Positions 1 to 11,225 of a DNA stretch of 64,000 bases are shown piece by piece (position 1 is the stretch's first letter; the number at the start of each line of letters is the position of its first letter). The notes under the pieces were generated by a model. That model saw nothing but the letters and a program-made list of their open reading frames with translations, ran no database searches and was not told where the DNA came from. The stretch covers positions 87,544,001 to 87,608,000 of the forward strand of contig OZ231126.1 in assembly GCA_965153355.1 (NCBI GenBank), in the 5' to 3' direction. Position numbers and translations under genes: made by a program. This stretch comes from Flaccisagitta enflata (taxonomy: Eukaryota > Chaetognatha > Sagittoidea > Aphragmophora).

Positions 1-94
1 CGAATCTCATAAAAAAGGGACGAATTAAAATTGTAAAAAGGATGCCTTTTTCCTGTCTCCGTCTGTGCTTTCTCTCTCTCTGCTATGGGCTTTA

Positions 95-95
95 T

Positions 96-179
<84 letters not shown>

Positions 180-205
180 TTTTTCTCTCTTTCTTTCTTT
201 CCACT
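95..205. repeat. (CTTT)n microsatellite
   Basis: About 110 bp of nearly perfect TTTC tetranucleotide. The reading frames of FFLS type across it are repeat artefacts. Confidence 0.95.
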
Positions 206-587
206 CTTCTATCCCTGCCTGTTCTCCATCTCGCCTTGAGGGTAACACGCGTTAAAATATTTTACGACATTTTATGGCGTTTTTGAAGGAAAAAAGTTTC
301 GAGCGTTTTTAAGAGGATTTGAATCGGTTAAGTTCCCTCATTTTTTCCCCTTCTCTTTCTCTCTTTTGCTACCTTCACATCTATGCGCCTATTTCTATAT
401 CTCCAATGCCATCCTTACCCCCCCCTCCCCCCATCTCAAAACTTCCATACTTACCTTTTCTGCTATACTTTTCCCTCTCTCTCCTCCATTCTCTCTCTCA
501 CTCTCTCTCTCTCTCTTTCTTCGTAGCCTTCGTGCGAAACGACGAAAAAATTTTATTGTGCGAATTTTGAATTTCATGAAGTTTCAC

Positions 588-591
<4 letters not shown>

Positions 592-647
<56 letters not shown>
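592..647. repeat. (GA)n microsatellite
   Basis: About 55 bp of pure GA dinucleotide. Confidence 0.95.
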
Positions 648-649
<2 letters not shown>

Positions 650-1067
650 GTCAACTCAGAAATAGTGCGCGTGAAAGTATTTGTCGTGACATGACGCGGT
701 TGTTCAAGAAAAAATTGTCGTCTTGTATTATTCATTTATTTTTCATGCCTACTTTTGTATGTTATATTGTTTGTTTATTGTTTACATTTGCTTTTGTTTG
801 ATTTTCGTTAGGGACTCTCTTACCGACGCTGACTTCCTAAAATGCCTTCGTATGAACGTTGTCTCTAAACCAGTTGTAAACTTATAGCCTCATCAAAATC
901 AAGAAAGGAAACAACTCTCTGCAATTGGAGTCCTCCAATTTGATCCGTTTTGCAACTTTTCACGCGTCTGTCTGACAGACCGTCAGTCTGTCCCTCTCAT
1001 CATAAATTATCTGTCTCATTGCTTGAAAAATGAAACGAATGGTATCATTTTCCCCCCAACTCGATAA
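648..1067. other. Unique AT-rich sequence, nothing recognised
   Basis: No conserved reading frame, repeat arm or RNA was seen between the GA tract and the GAT tract. Confidence 0.5.
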
Positions 1068-1086
1068 AAATGATGATGATGATGAA

Positions 1087-1129
<43 letters not shown>

Positions 1130-1140
1130 TTGATGATGAT
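1068..1140. repeat. (GAT)n microsatellite
   Basis: About 70 bp of TGATGA trinucleotide with a few interruptions. Confidence 0.9.
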
Positions 1141-1199
1141 TTCACTTTAAAATTTTGACCACTTTGAGTCGGGATCTTTTGAAGACTTGATATGAGGAG

Positions 1200-1363
1200 G
1201 TATCTAAAGTACGAATTTCGTACTAGAGTTAACAGCTCAAACACTCAAGGCCGAATCGGCCTTGAGTGGTTTGGAAGCTCACTGCCCTCATTTCATGATT
1301 CGGCCTGAAGTGGAATGGAAAAAAAGGTTCCTCATTGGCGATCGGCCTTGAGTGGATTGGGAA
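1200..1363. mobile_element. Palindromic GGCCTTGAGTGG repeat, copy 1
   Basis: A 13-bp perfect hairpin, CACTCAAGGCCGA / TCGGCCTTGAGTG, with one base between (1242-1268). The arm recurs at about 1300 (CGGCCTGAAGTGG) and 1350 (CGGCCTTGAGTGG). The core resembles that of 11653-11780, suggesting a small MITE-like family. The outer ends are uncertain. Confidence 0.5.
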
Positions 1364-1455
1364 AAAGAGTATAAAGGCAAAAAAAGGAAGAAAAAAAAAC
1401 TTTTTGCCTTGTTTTCATTCTCATTTTCATTTTCTTTCTTTCTTTTTTTCTTTTC

Positions 1456-1847
<392 letters not shown>

Positions 1848-2059
1848 CACGCATGTCTAATCGCGCCTATGTCAGGCTATCTGTCAGTCTGTCTCTTTGT
1901 CGTTCACACATTTTTTGAAGGCGGAATTCTGTTATAGTCAATAACGAAAATAAATGAGAAAAGTAACTGTTAAAGGCGGTATTCCGATGAAACTTGGAGC
2001 ATGTAAGCCCCCATCCGTCTAAACCTCGCCCACGATGGTGTGTCTAGGACAAAGGCCTG

Positions 2060-2060
<1 letters not shown>

Positions 2061-2155
<95 letters not shown>
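2061..2155. repeat. (TG)n microsatellite
   Basis: About 95 bp of pure TG dinucleotide. Confidence 0.95.
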
Positions 2156-2156
<1 letters not shown>

Positions 2157-2419
2157 TATAGTACGTGGATGTGTGTTTCATAATAAGATGAGATATGAGT
2201 GCATTCCGATCGAGATACTGAATCGTGTTGCTGATTGAGCTTCTGTATTCCGTCAAAGAGGGAAACATGCCCGACCGGGCAAGGCTGCGTCCGGGCCGTG
2301 TCTGTGCGTGTATTGACAGAAGGACAAACAGACGGGAAACAACTAAGTAGTAAAGAAGGCTCCGAAGTCCAAAAACATGTTGGTTGATCATTTGTTTCAG
2401 TATAGGATATCACCGTGGC

Positions 2420-2665
2420 CAAAAACAGTCAAGAAACGCGGTTTTTACTATTGCGCAACAGATATAGGGATGGATGGATGGACGGACGGACGGACGGACG
2501 GACGGACGGACGGACGGAAGAAACGCGGTTTTTACTATTGCGCAACAGATATAGGGATGGATGGATGGACGGACGGACGGATGGACGGACGGACGGACGG
2601 ACGGACTCAAATGCTCAAATGCTCAAATGCCCCTGCCCACCCACACGTTACTTGGGTAGCCTTAT
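2420..2665. mobile_element. Two-hairpin repeat relative with tandemly duplicated block
   Basis: The block AAGAAACGCGGTTTTTACTA...GGATGGATGG(ACGG)n occurs twice in tandem (from about 2432 and 2518). It is followed by CCCCTGCCCACCCACACG and GGGTAGCC, which are motifs of the two-hairpin family. Confidence 0.55.
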
Positions 2666-2699
2666 ATTTGGCAGGGTTCAACTGCAGTCTTAAAGTGTA

Positions 2700-3244
2700 A
2701 ATTTTAGCGTTATGATGCCCCCTAATTAAATTGATATAAGGATGTGATAGTAAGAGGGACATCAGCCTTGAAGGGAACAATTGCCTGTGCGCGGCTGTGA
2801 TTTGCGTTATAACCTTGGGGATATAAAAAATGGTGGATCTTGGAAAACTTATTCTATCTACCTTGAATTGAGAAAAACTATATAAAATTGGTGACCTTTT
2901 TGAAGCTCTGCAAAAGAATTTTCAAATGAGACGTTGCTGGTTGTCCTAGCTTTATCCGTTTAGAAATGGCATTGGAATGAACACCGGTTGTCAGGAATTT
3001 GAGAATTCACCATAACATAGAAACCAAACGCATTGAGTAAAAAATTCGTTCTTGGCGCCATTTTGAAGAAGATTCTAAGCTCTTTAATTTGCTCATGGAT
3101 ATCAGGTGGCTGTGACAATTATATATTGCATTATTAAGAAAAACGTTGAGACAAAAATTGCCAATAGAAAAAAAGACAATATTTGCCCTTTTTGGAATCG
3201 GTGATATTTTTCTTCAAACCTATGCCATTTTTAAACAAATAAAG
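2700..3244. other. AT-rich sequence without recognised features
   Basis: No frame of coding character and no clear repeat. Possibly old transposon debris. Confidence 0.4.
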
Positions 3245-3475
3245 CTTGGGGCTTCCTGGGCGTGAGGCTGAGATTTGAGCCTCAACATTGAGACTGAGAT
3301 TTGGGTTTTGAGGCTAGGTTGGACCTCGAGGCGGTGATTTAGTTCTCAAAACGGTGATCTGAGCATCGTGGCTGGAATTTGACAGAAGGAAAAAAAATCT
3401 GGTCATCCAAGGATCGCAAATGGTCAGCGGTACTCGATGCCCTGCTTGGAGTGATTTCTATAAGTGATAAGAAGG
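3245..3475. mobile_element. Decayed fragment related to the foldback repeat
   Basis: Contains degenerate GAGGCTGAGATTTGAGCC units followed by ATCGCAAATGGTCAGCGG and CTCGATGCCCTGCTTGG, which resemble the side arm of the foldback family. Termini are not recognisable. Confidence 0.45.
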
Positions 3476-3515
3476 CACATTTGAGACCGTTGGGGCTATT
3501 TTCCATGTTATTCAA

Positions 3516-3516
<1 letters not shown>

Positions 3517-3594
<78 letters not shown>

Positions 3595-3866
3595 CTTCTT
3601 CTTCTTCTTCTTCTTCTTCTTCTTCTTCTTCTTCTTCTTCTTCTTCTTCTTCTTCTTCTTCTTCTTCTTCTTCTTCTTCTTCTTCTTCTTGTTCTTCTTC
3701 TTTTTCTTCTTTTTTTCCTTCTTTTTTTTCTTCTTTTTCTTTTTCTTCTTCTTTTTCTTTTCCTTCTTCTGTTTTTGTTTTTGTTTTTGTTTTTGTTTTT
3801 GTTTTTGTTTTTGTTTTTGTTTTTGTTTTTGTTTTTGTTTTTGTTTTTGTTTTTGTTTTTGTTTTT
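3517..3866. repeat. Compound (TTG)n-(TTC)n-(TTTTTG)n microsatellite, 350 bp
   Basis: TTG units (3517-3594) switch at one point to TTC units (3595-3690), pass through a mixed T-rich zone, and end as a clean TTTTTG hexamer array (about 3771-3866). Confidence 0.95.
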
Positions 3867-3869
3867 CCT

Positions 3870-4814
3870 CCTCTTTGTTTTCATCTTTGTCTTCGTTTTC
3901 TTCTTCCTCCCTCACTCGTTCTTCTTTGTTCATGCCCTTCATTATCATTATTTTCATGACTTGAAATTACCAATCAAGATTCGTGTCCTTTCGCGTGCGT
4001 GCATCCCTTTTCACGTAAAATTAAAGCGACATATTTGTTACAGTTTGGAACACAAAAAAAAAAAGATGTTTACTTTGGACATTGTGTCCTTATCATCGTA
4101 AAATTGGGAGGTGCATAATCAGAGCCTATTCTACCTGCAAAATAAATTTCAACATGATCCTTGCAGAACTTCATTGTATAGAGAAAATGTCGGTATGACG
4201 GCTAACTTTCCAGTAAAAAAGGCGTTGGGCCACTATGATTATGCAAATGATATGGATACCCAAAGCCACCCGACGTATCATAAATGTGTTCAAGGGTTCC
4301 TAAAATATCCCCTGGGGATATTTCTGGCGAAATAAGGATGTTTTAACTGCATACATGGGGCGAAAATGTCAGTAAAAGAATGAAAAATGCACAAAAACGG
4401 TAAATTTAGTGTTGCGATTTTAGTGACGTCATGGGCTCTCAAATGGTTTTTCCTCCAATGGATACATGTTCTCATTATTTTTTTTTTGTTTGGACATGCT
4501 ATTCACATACCGAGGGGTATAGGTTAGGGCTTCCATGGAACAGAATTGACGCTATTTGACAGAATTTTGTTGTTTTAGTTTCGATATCCGGCCACAAAGT
4601 TAATTTGCATTCCACAAAAAGATGGTAAAAAAATAAGGATTTCAACTTGGTATGACAGCAAAAAGTTCCCAGGATGTGTGGGATTGATGCAGTAACATCT
4701 AGTGATATTTGTCCACCTGAAACAACGACCAGAATACCATCAATGTAATCAAAATGGCGGAAATTCGTTGGAAAACAAGTGAGATTAAGATTCTTAGAAA
4801 AAATTATTTTTGAT
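3870..4814. other. Unique AT-rich sequence, nothing recognised
   Basis: No protein-like frame longer than about 75 codons and no known motif. Confidence 0.4.
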
Positions 4815-4955
4815 GGACGAAATTATATTACGGCTACAAAGTCTGTTTTTTTGCATTTCCAAAAACATAGCCCTCTCCGCAATCGAATTTGGAAGGCGGC
4901 TATGTTTTTCATTTTTCCAATTTTTCATTTCCTATGCAAAGATATAATTTCGTCC
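4815..4955. mobile_element. 141-bp inverted-repeat element, copy A
   Basis: Begins GGACGAAATTATAT and ends ATATAATTTCGTCC, a perfect 14-bp terminal inverted repeat. An inner palindrome, AAAACATAGCC ... GGCTATGTTTT, makes the whole element fold on itself. It is the same length and plan as 6188-6328. It has no coding capacity; a MITE-like element. Confidence 0.8.
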
Positions 4956-5088
4956 AACCACTTGTCACACCCCAAAATCAACAATTTTGCAGTACGAGTT
5001 TCTTTTACGGAATGACCAGGAATACAGAGGCAGAAAGTCAGAGTGAAAGTTGGACTGACAAGAAAAAACGACCGAGAAGAAGCAAGAA

Positions 5089-5215
5089 AAAGAAGAAGAA
5101 GAAGAAGAAGAAAAAGAAAAAGAAAAAGAAAAAGAAAAAGAAAAAGAAAAAGAAAAAGAAAAAGAAAAAGAAGAAGAAAAAGAAGAAGAAAAAGAAGAAG
5201 AAAAAGAAAGAAAGA
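5089..5215. repeat. (GAA)n/(AAAAAG)n microsatellite
   Basis: GAAGAA units grade into an AAAAAG hexamer and back over about 127 bp. Confidence 0.93.
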
Positions 5216-5220
5216 GTTAA

Positions 5221-5398
5221 GGCCGGAACCACGGCAATCTACTCGTGGACGGGTTGGGCAGGAGCAGTAATGCAAAAACTGCTCAAAATTCAAAAAAATG
5301 TGATGGACGGACGGACGGACCTACCAACCTACCGACCAACCAACCGACCAACCTACCAACCGACACGGCAAAGTGTAGAGTCACGTGTCCGCGACTAA
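5221..5398 (+). mobile_element. Two-hairpin repeat, copy
   Basis: Starts GGCCGGAACCACGGC, then GGGCAGGAGCAGTAATGC, a GGAC run, ACCAACCGACC-type units, and ends GAGTCACGTGTCCGCGACTAA. It abuts a (GAA)n tract on its left. Confidence 0.65.
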
Positions 5399-5447
5399 TA
5401 ACATAGTAGCAAAGGAAAAGACGAAATGTAAAGGAGGTGAACAAATA

Positions 5448-5573
5448 GAAGAAGAAGAAGAAGAAGAAGAAGAAGAAAAAGAAGAAGAAGAAGAAGAAGA
5501 AGAAGAAGAAGAAGAAGAAGAAGAAGAAGAAGAAGGAGAAGAAGAAGAAGAAGAAGAAGAAAAAGAAGAAAAC
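5448..5573. repeat. (GAA)n microsatellite
   Basis: About 125 bp of GAA with few interruptions. Confidence 0.93.
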
Positions 5574-5636
5574 AAAAAAAAAAAAAAACGAATAAAAGGA
5601 GAAATTGAAGATAACGTAAGAATACAGGAAGAATAA

Positions 5637-5945
5637 GGTCGTATACTCCCTCCCTAGTCGTGGATGGATAGGCCCTACCAGTGCTACTGCCTGTGCCGCA
5701 CTGGGCAGGAGTGGGAAACCTAGTGACAAATGGACTGACCGATCGACCAACCAACCAACATGGCGTGTCAGCGGGTAAAAACAATGAGGGGTAGAGGAAG
5801 ATGACAAGTACAGTTGAACCTCAGGAAAATGCGTTTTTTGAGCGTGATGGATGGACGGACGGACGGACAGACAAATGGAAGGATGGACGGACAAACAGAC
5901 AGAAAAGAACAGCCTCATGTAGAGTTGCGTTTCCGCAAATGAAAA
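5637..5945 (+). mobile_element. Two degraded two-hairpin repeats in tandem
   Basis: First piece (5637-5780): TAGTCGTGGATGG, CTGGGCAGGAGTGG, ACCAACCAACC. Second piece (about 5825-5940): GATGGATGGACGGACGGACG, then ATGTAGAGTTGCGTTTCCGC. Both lack one hairpin. Confidence 0.5.
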
Positions 5946-6187
5946 AACAACTTATGACGGCTTCCCTCCGAAGGCAACATTTGTGTTTCAAAGAAGGTCA
6001 AAATGAAAAAAATGTGTAAATGAAAATGCAAAAATAAGTGAATAAAAGTGATTGAGATGGCTTAGACATAATATTCAAAAGAAAAATTTGCATTTATTTA
6101 GCAAAAGGACCAAGTCTAGCCAATGAAAGCAAAAAAATTGTTTTGAAAAATTGTGCTTTTTTTATTTTTGGTCACTCACAGGGGGCT

Positions 6188-6328
6188 GGTCGAAATTCTA
6201 AATTTGCATAGGAAATGAAAAAATGAAAAAACAAAAAACATAGTTCTCTTCCCAAATCGATTACAGAGAGAACCATGTTTTTCAAAATGCAAAATTTCCC
6301 TGTGTCTGGCTTTCTTAGAATTTCGACC
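6188..6328. mobile_element. 141-bp inverted-repeat element, copy B
   Basis: Begins GGTCGAAATTCTAA and ends TTAGAATTTCGACC (14-bp terminal inverted repeat). The inner arms are ACATAGTTCTC ... GAGAACCATGT. Arms and centre are homologous to the copy at 4815, and the length is identical. Confidence 0.8.
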
Positions 6329-7905
6329 TCAGAAAATGAAAAAAAGTGTAAGCAGAAATTCATCAAAAAACATCATTTTCATGCTTGTTTTCATGGTAAT
6401 CGCATAGTTCAAACTGCATTTTAAGTCAGAATACAATAAAAATATATGCACCAAGTGTCTTTTGAGACAATTTGTCTAAAAAATCCATTCCAGCTTCATT
6501 ATTGTCCTCATAATGATGCAAAAAGTATGGTGAAACACTTCATTTTTCTTCATAAATTTTCTGTCTTATGGCATTAACACGGTGCGTATGCAAAAGCGGG
6601 ATTTTTTATGTCAGCAAAATTCACAATAAATATCAAATACTTAATATCTTTTTAAAGCTATTTTAAAGCTGTTTTTTGACAGTTTGTTGAATATTTCTTT
6701 TGAAAATATGTAAATTATATGAGACATGCTATATGTATATATTTTATCTACTTCACTTTCAATCTCTACACTTTACAAGCTTTAAAAATTGGAAAAAAAC
6801 CTTTATACTATAGTTATCTATTTCTGTGTTAATTTTTTTCATAACTCATTAATAAATCATAATTTTGCATTCAGATTTTTCGAGATGATATAGTTAAAGC
6901 ACTACTACAAAGTAGTCTTTTTAGTTTTGATGAAAAATATTTGTCATTTTCAACTTTCAGTGAGCCTTCAGATTCTGCCGTCACATGCAAGGCGAAAAAA
7001 AGTTTTTTTTTTCATTTTTTCCCCATTACCACCATGTCGTAAAATGAACTGACAATGAAGGATGAAAAATAGTAATGATCCAGGAATTCTATCTTTTCTT
7101 AACCTATGAATACAAAACGTAGGACGCAGAGCAAGATCTGCCATGCAGATCCCATTCATGTTGGTCAAAAAATAGATCATTGATATGATGCTAATCAGTT
7201 TTTGATTATCATTTGGCACTGCATACTGATGACATCGCAAAAAAAATTAATGCAAAATATTGATTTTTCAGCTTTATATCACTAAAAAAACTTATTATTC
7301 ATTGAAGTACTAAGTGTTAGAAAAAAAATTGATAAATTACATTATTAATTTATTATTTCATCAAATTTTTGGTAACCTATGGGTGTAGTACAACATCAGA
7401 GTACTATTTATCAATTTTCTACAAATTCAGTCATTCATTCGTCATCATTAAAATTATTCATACATAGAAATTTCAGAATTTTTTTTCATCAAAACTTAGG
7501 AAAAAGATATTTTCTTTTTTTTTGTCCAATGGCAATGAAATATTATTGATGCCACTAATTCATTTTATATTCATTCATTAAAATTATTGATTCACTATCA
7601 TTATTGTTATTATTATTATTTCATTTATTCATTTATTTTTCTATTTATTCATCCATGACTCCATTCTTCAATCGTATCTTTCGTTGTGTCATAAATGTAT
7701 TTCCCCAGCTATGAAAACCTTATCCAATATTACATGATTACATGTATTTTTGTATTTGTCTTCATTTGATCTATTCATTCATTCGTACATTTATTCACTC
7801 ATTCATGCAATCATTCATTCATCAGTTCATTTGTTTATTAATAATTACTATCATGCAGGGATTTGTTCATTCGGAAATTAGCTTGTTGACAGTTTTGTAA
7901 AATTC
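6329..7905. other. AT-rich unique sequence with degenerate ATTC/ATT repeats
   Basis: No gene recognised. From about 7560 to 7850 there are loose ATTATTATT and ATTCATTCATTC runs. Confidence 0.5.
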
Positions 7906-7939
7906 ATTTATAGAATCATGAGTGGATATCCTTGTCCAA

Positions 7940-8142
7940 AACGTTGATGAGTCGGATACATGGCTTCCCCAGTTGCGTGCGGGCAGGGGCATTCAAAGAG
8001 ATGGTCGCTTAGGCATTTGGGCAGGAACAGTTGTTTCAAAAAGCTCAAAACGCTGAAAAAGGTAAAAGGGGACTTACTGGCCAACCAACTGACCAACCAA
8101 CTGACATAGCAGGATGTAGAGTCGCGTAGCATGCGACTAAAA
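7940..8142 (+). mobile_element. Two-hairpin repeat, copy
   Basis: GTCGGATACATGGC at the left, GTTGCGTGCGGGCAGGGGC, GGGCAGGAACAG, ACCAACTGACC units, and the right hairpin AGTCGC-GTAGCAT-GCGACT at 8120-8138 followed by AAAAAG. Confidence 0.65.
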
Positions 8143-8162
8143 AGGAAAGAACCAAAGATACA

Positions 8163-8345
8163 CGGCCTGATACACGGCAACACAGTCCCTAGTGGTTGGG
8201 CAGGAACAGTAACGCAAGCACAACTCACAATTTCATGATTGTGATGGATGGATGGATGGAGGGGTGGACCGGCGGGCTGTTGCATGTTGGACCGACGGAT
8301 CGACACAGCAACATGTTCAGTTGCGTGTCCGTGACAAATGAATGA
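8163..8345 (+). mobile_element. Two-hairpin repeat, copy adjacent to the previous one
   Basis: GGCCTGATACACGGC at the left, GGTTGGGCAGGAACAGTAAC, GATGGATGGATGGATGG, and an imperfect right hairpin AGTTGC-GTGTCC-GTGACA-like end. Confidence 0.6.
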
Positions 8346-8789
8346 AAAAAAAACAAAACAAAGAAAGTACAGTTGAATCCTGTTCCGTAGCGGATTTCAA
8401 AGACTATTTTTTTCCAATTTTAAACGAAATTCTGTAAAATAGTATCAGGCCTCAAAATTACCAATTTCATTAAAAAAATTATAATAGTTATGAGCCTCCA
8501 GCTCAACGACTCAACTTTCACCTTAAATTAATAGACATGAATATAGTTATTAAAGGAGACTGAAACCGGAATATCATCTTTATGTGCGCCTCGACTTAGG
8601 CTGGCTGCGGGCCCGGGTTGCCCACAGTCGTTTGGCTGTCTACTTTTTTTTTTCAAAGCTACTTTTTTTACACCCTTTGATTTGATAGATTCGCGGAACA
8701 TAATCAAACTAAAATAATTATCTGAACATTCTATCTCTTAACGATAAAAAAAAAAGGAAGTTATCTAAACACATAAGATAAAAAAGTAA
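8346..8789. other. Non-coding sequence upstream of the LINE fragment
   Basis: Nothing recognised apart from a GC-rich patch near 8600 (GGCTGCGGGCCCGGGTTGCC). Confidence 0.35.
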
Positions 8790-9590
8790 CAGAGAAAAAT
8801 GTACATTCACATTACCGGGCCCGCTGTTTCTGTGTCGGGCCTGCTAAAATCTCATCTTTGGCAAAAACACTCTCTCGCGCCTCTTCAAGTCGACGGCAAA
8901 GAAATGGAGTGGGTAGACTCATGGACATATCTTGGTGTCAAATTGCAATCCCATTCAACGTTCAACTGTAGCATTGATGACGAAGTCAAAGCCTTCTACC
9001 GTTACACTAATGGAATCTTAAGAATCGAGGGCAGATCGAGTGAACCTGTGATGCTTCAACTGGTTGAAACGCACTGTCTTTCCATCTTGACTTAGGGGGC
9101 GTTTCTAGACAGAGACAATCGCGTTTTGAACAGGCCACTCGGTTGCTCGCTACGTTTGTTCGCTCGCACTGCTCACTCCACTCACTCGCTCTGCAGCGCT
9201 CCACTTTGCTACGCTTGCTTCACTCGCTTGCTCCATTCACGGGCTCGCTCTCTCACTTCTCTCACTCCCTCATGGGACAGTTGAAATTCTTGAATATGGG
9301 TTCACAATGTTATCGCGTTTCACGTTTACAAACGCGTTTTTGGCGCTCACTAGAAACACACCCTTATGCGATTGAAGTCACACATGTGGCAAATCGTGAT
9401 GAGCGCAGACGACTAAGGGTTGCATACAACAGCCTTTTCCGCAGAACGTTCAACTATCGTTCCTGGGAGTCTGTAACGGACCTTCAACATGCTCTAGGCC
9501 GCCCAACATGGGAAGAGCTGGTTGAGCAACGTCATGGCTCGCCTTGCTGACAACGACTTTTTGTGCTCTATTGTGCAAGGGAAAAAATGA
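8790..9590 (+). mobile_element. 3' end of a non-LTR retrotransposon (LINE) ORF, split by a nested element
   Basis: Two coding pieces flank a 269-bp insertion. The left piece (about 8799-9092) reads TYLGVKLQ, a typical motif after the reverse transcriptase core, and ends THCLSILT. The right piece (from 9365) continues YAIEVTHVANRDERRRLRV, then SLFRRTFNYRSWESVTDLQ and GRPTWEELVEQR, the usual C-terminal tail of such elements. Removing the insertion plus one TTA copy restores an uninterrupted frame (272 bp, accounting exactly for the frame change). Near 9530 a single-base-type frameshift occurs: the tail MARLADNDFLCSIVQGKK reads in another frame and ends with TGA at 9588-9590. The element is 5'-truncated, with no endonuclease or RT core in the window. 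The clade was not determined. Confidence 0.88.
9095..9363 (+). mobile_element. Short inverted-repeat DNA element, copy 1 (269 bp), inserted in the LINE
   Basis: Starts GGGGGCGTTTCTAG and ends CTAGAAACACACCC, imperfect terminal inverted repeats. It is flanked by TTA on both sides (9092-9094 and 9364-9366), which is one target base triplet duplicated in the LINE ORF. The interior is rich in GCTCGCTCACTCCGC-like motifs and carries subterminal CGCGTTTT / AACGCGTTTTTGG. It encodes nothing. The 3-bp TTA duplication would fit a non-autonomous PIF/Harbinger element, but copy 3 has TCT, so the superfamily is open. Confidence 0.9.
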
Positions 9591-9644
9591 TATTCTTTAC
9601 TCAAAATTTACTGTACATATCATGATGATGTTCTGTCGAAATCT

Positions 9645-9750
9645 TTTTAGCGTGCTACGCGACTCTACACCCGGCTTTGTCGGTCCGTCGGTCCATTGGT
9701 TAGTTGGTCGGTTTGTCCCTTTTCACTTTTTCGGCGTTTTTGAGTTGTTA
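9645..9750 (-). mobile_element. Two-hairpin repeat, partial copy
   Basis: TTTTTAGCGTGCTACGCGAC, ACCCGGCTTTGTCGGTCCGT, then TTGGTCGGTTTGTCCC. Lies just beyond the 3' end of the LINE fragment. Confidence 0.55.
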
Positions 9751-10189
9751 TGAGTTCATGTCAAAGTAAAAATATTATAATCCTATCATGAATTTTCTTA
9801 CAACCTATCCTTGGCGTAAAAAAATAGGGGATTTTTTAAACCTATTTTAATCAACTTAACGCAAGAGAAACTAAGGAAAATCCGTGATGTTTGGAAAGCT
9901 CTTAAAAAGATCTTTCATTTGAGTCGTGTCCCGACATGGTGGAAGATACTGCCACTTAAAAAAAATTAAAACTAGAAATGAAATGAAATGAAAGATATTT
10001 ATTGTACAAGCAACAAGGACGAGTACAAAGGGACGGTATGAATTTAAGCAAGGAGTCAAATCCCTTCACCCCAGGAAAACTAGGACGACCAGCATAGGGC
10101 CGTTAGAAAGATCTTTCGTGGAGCTTAAAAATGGTCAAAGATTTTGTTTTGGTTTGTTGCTTGGATTTAGTCACTGACAAAAATGTTTT

Positions 10190-10228
10190 AGGCAGCGCCC
10201 CGAAAGGGCCGATAACCTTTGTTTTCAC
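10190..10228 (+). mobile_element. Solo end of a foldback repeat
   Basis: GGCAGCGCCCCGAAAGGGCC followed by GATAACCTTTGTTTTCACA resembles one terminus of the foldback family. No partner end was seen. Confidence 0.4.
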
Positions 10229-10267
10229 ATATATCTAACACGGTTTTTTTTCATCGTCAAGATAGTA

Positions 10268-10268
10268 C

Positions 10269-10336
<68 letters not shown>

Positions 10337-10385
10337 TTCATCATCATCGTCATCATCGTCATCATCGTCATCATCATCATTATGG
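10268..10385. repeat. (ATC)n microsatellite
   Basis: About 110 bp of CATCAT units, with GTC interruptions toward the right. The His-rich and Met-rich frames are artefacts. Confidence 0.93.
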
Positions 10386-10568
10386 TCGTCGTTGTCGTTG
10401 TAATTGTCGTCGTCGCTGTCGTCGACATTGATGTCGTCATATGACCAGGAATTCGGGAGAAAAAAAACATTGTTTACAGAGGGACTTACAGATGGATGGA
10501 GGCCTCAATCATCAATATTTTCAATCATCAGATACATCATAGTCAGCCTCATCAAACGCAATGGAAGG

Positions 10569-10569
<1 letters not shown>

Positions 10570-10653
<84 letters not shown>

Positions 10654-10679
10654 GCAACAACAACAACAACAACAACAGC

Positions 10680-10713
<34 letters not shown>

Positions 10714-10714
10714 G
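10570..10714. repeat. (CAA)n microsatellite
   Basis: About 145 bp of ACAACA with two CAG interruptions. The poly-Gln, poly-Asn, poly-Leu and poly-Val frames are artefacts. Confidence 0.95.
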
Positions 10715-10877
10715 ATAAACCTGGCATATAGCGGCCAAACAAATCAATTGTTGCCATACACGGGTGACCTTTTTAGGATTCTCGGTAATCAACAGCGACA
10801 ATAAGGCCAATATAATCAATCTACAGTCATTCTACGTCATTCGTTGATTTTGACGTAGTAACTGCAACCAACAAGTT

Positions 10878-11225
10878 TAAGTCGCTTGCATGCAACTCTA
10901 TAACCCGCTATGTCCATTGGTCGGTCAATCGGTTGGTCCATCGATCCATTGGAGGAGCTCAGTCGTGGACACGCGACTCTACAGCTTGCCGTCTTTGTTA
11001 TTAGGTTGGTCGGTAGGTCCGTCCGTCCGTTCCCTCGTAACGTTTTTTTAATTCCGAGCGGTTTTTGCAGCACTACTCCTGCCCAACCATCCGCGACTGG
11101 AATGCCGTATATCCGGCGGTTTTTGCATTACTGTTCCTGCCAAAAATGGTTGGATAGCCTTTTTTATCACTGCTTCTATCCACCCGTATGACACTTGAGT
11201 AACCGCGTATCCGGCCTTTGTGATT
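10878..11225 (-). mobile_element. Nested or tandem two-hairpin repeats
   Basis: Two terminal hairpins in the same direction at 10880-10897 and 10961-10978 (AGTCGT-GGACAC-GCGACT), each followed by GGTTGGTC/GGTCGGT units. Then GCACTACTCCTGCCC, GTATATCCGGC, TTACTGTTCCTGCC and CGCGTATCCGGCC, suggesting two internal copies. Confidence 0.6.

Noticed and set aside
9143-9300. Cys/Ser/Leu-rich frame extending the LINE ORF leftward
   Set aside because: This part lies in the inserted 269-bp element; only the part from 9365 is LINE protein.
10219-10470. Poly-His and poly-Met frames
   Set aside because: They are translations of an (ATC)n microsatellite.
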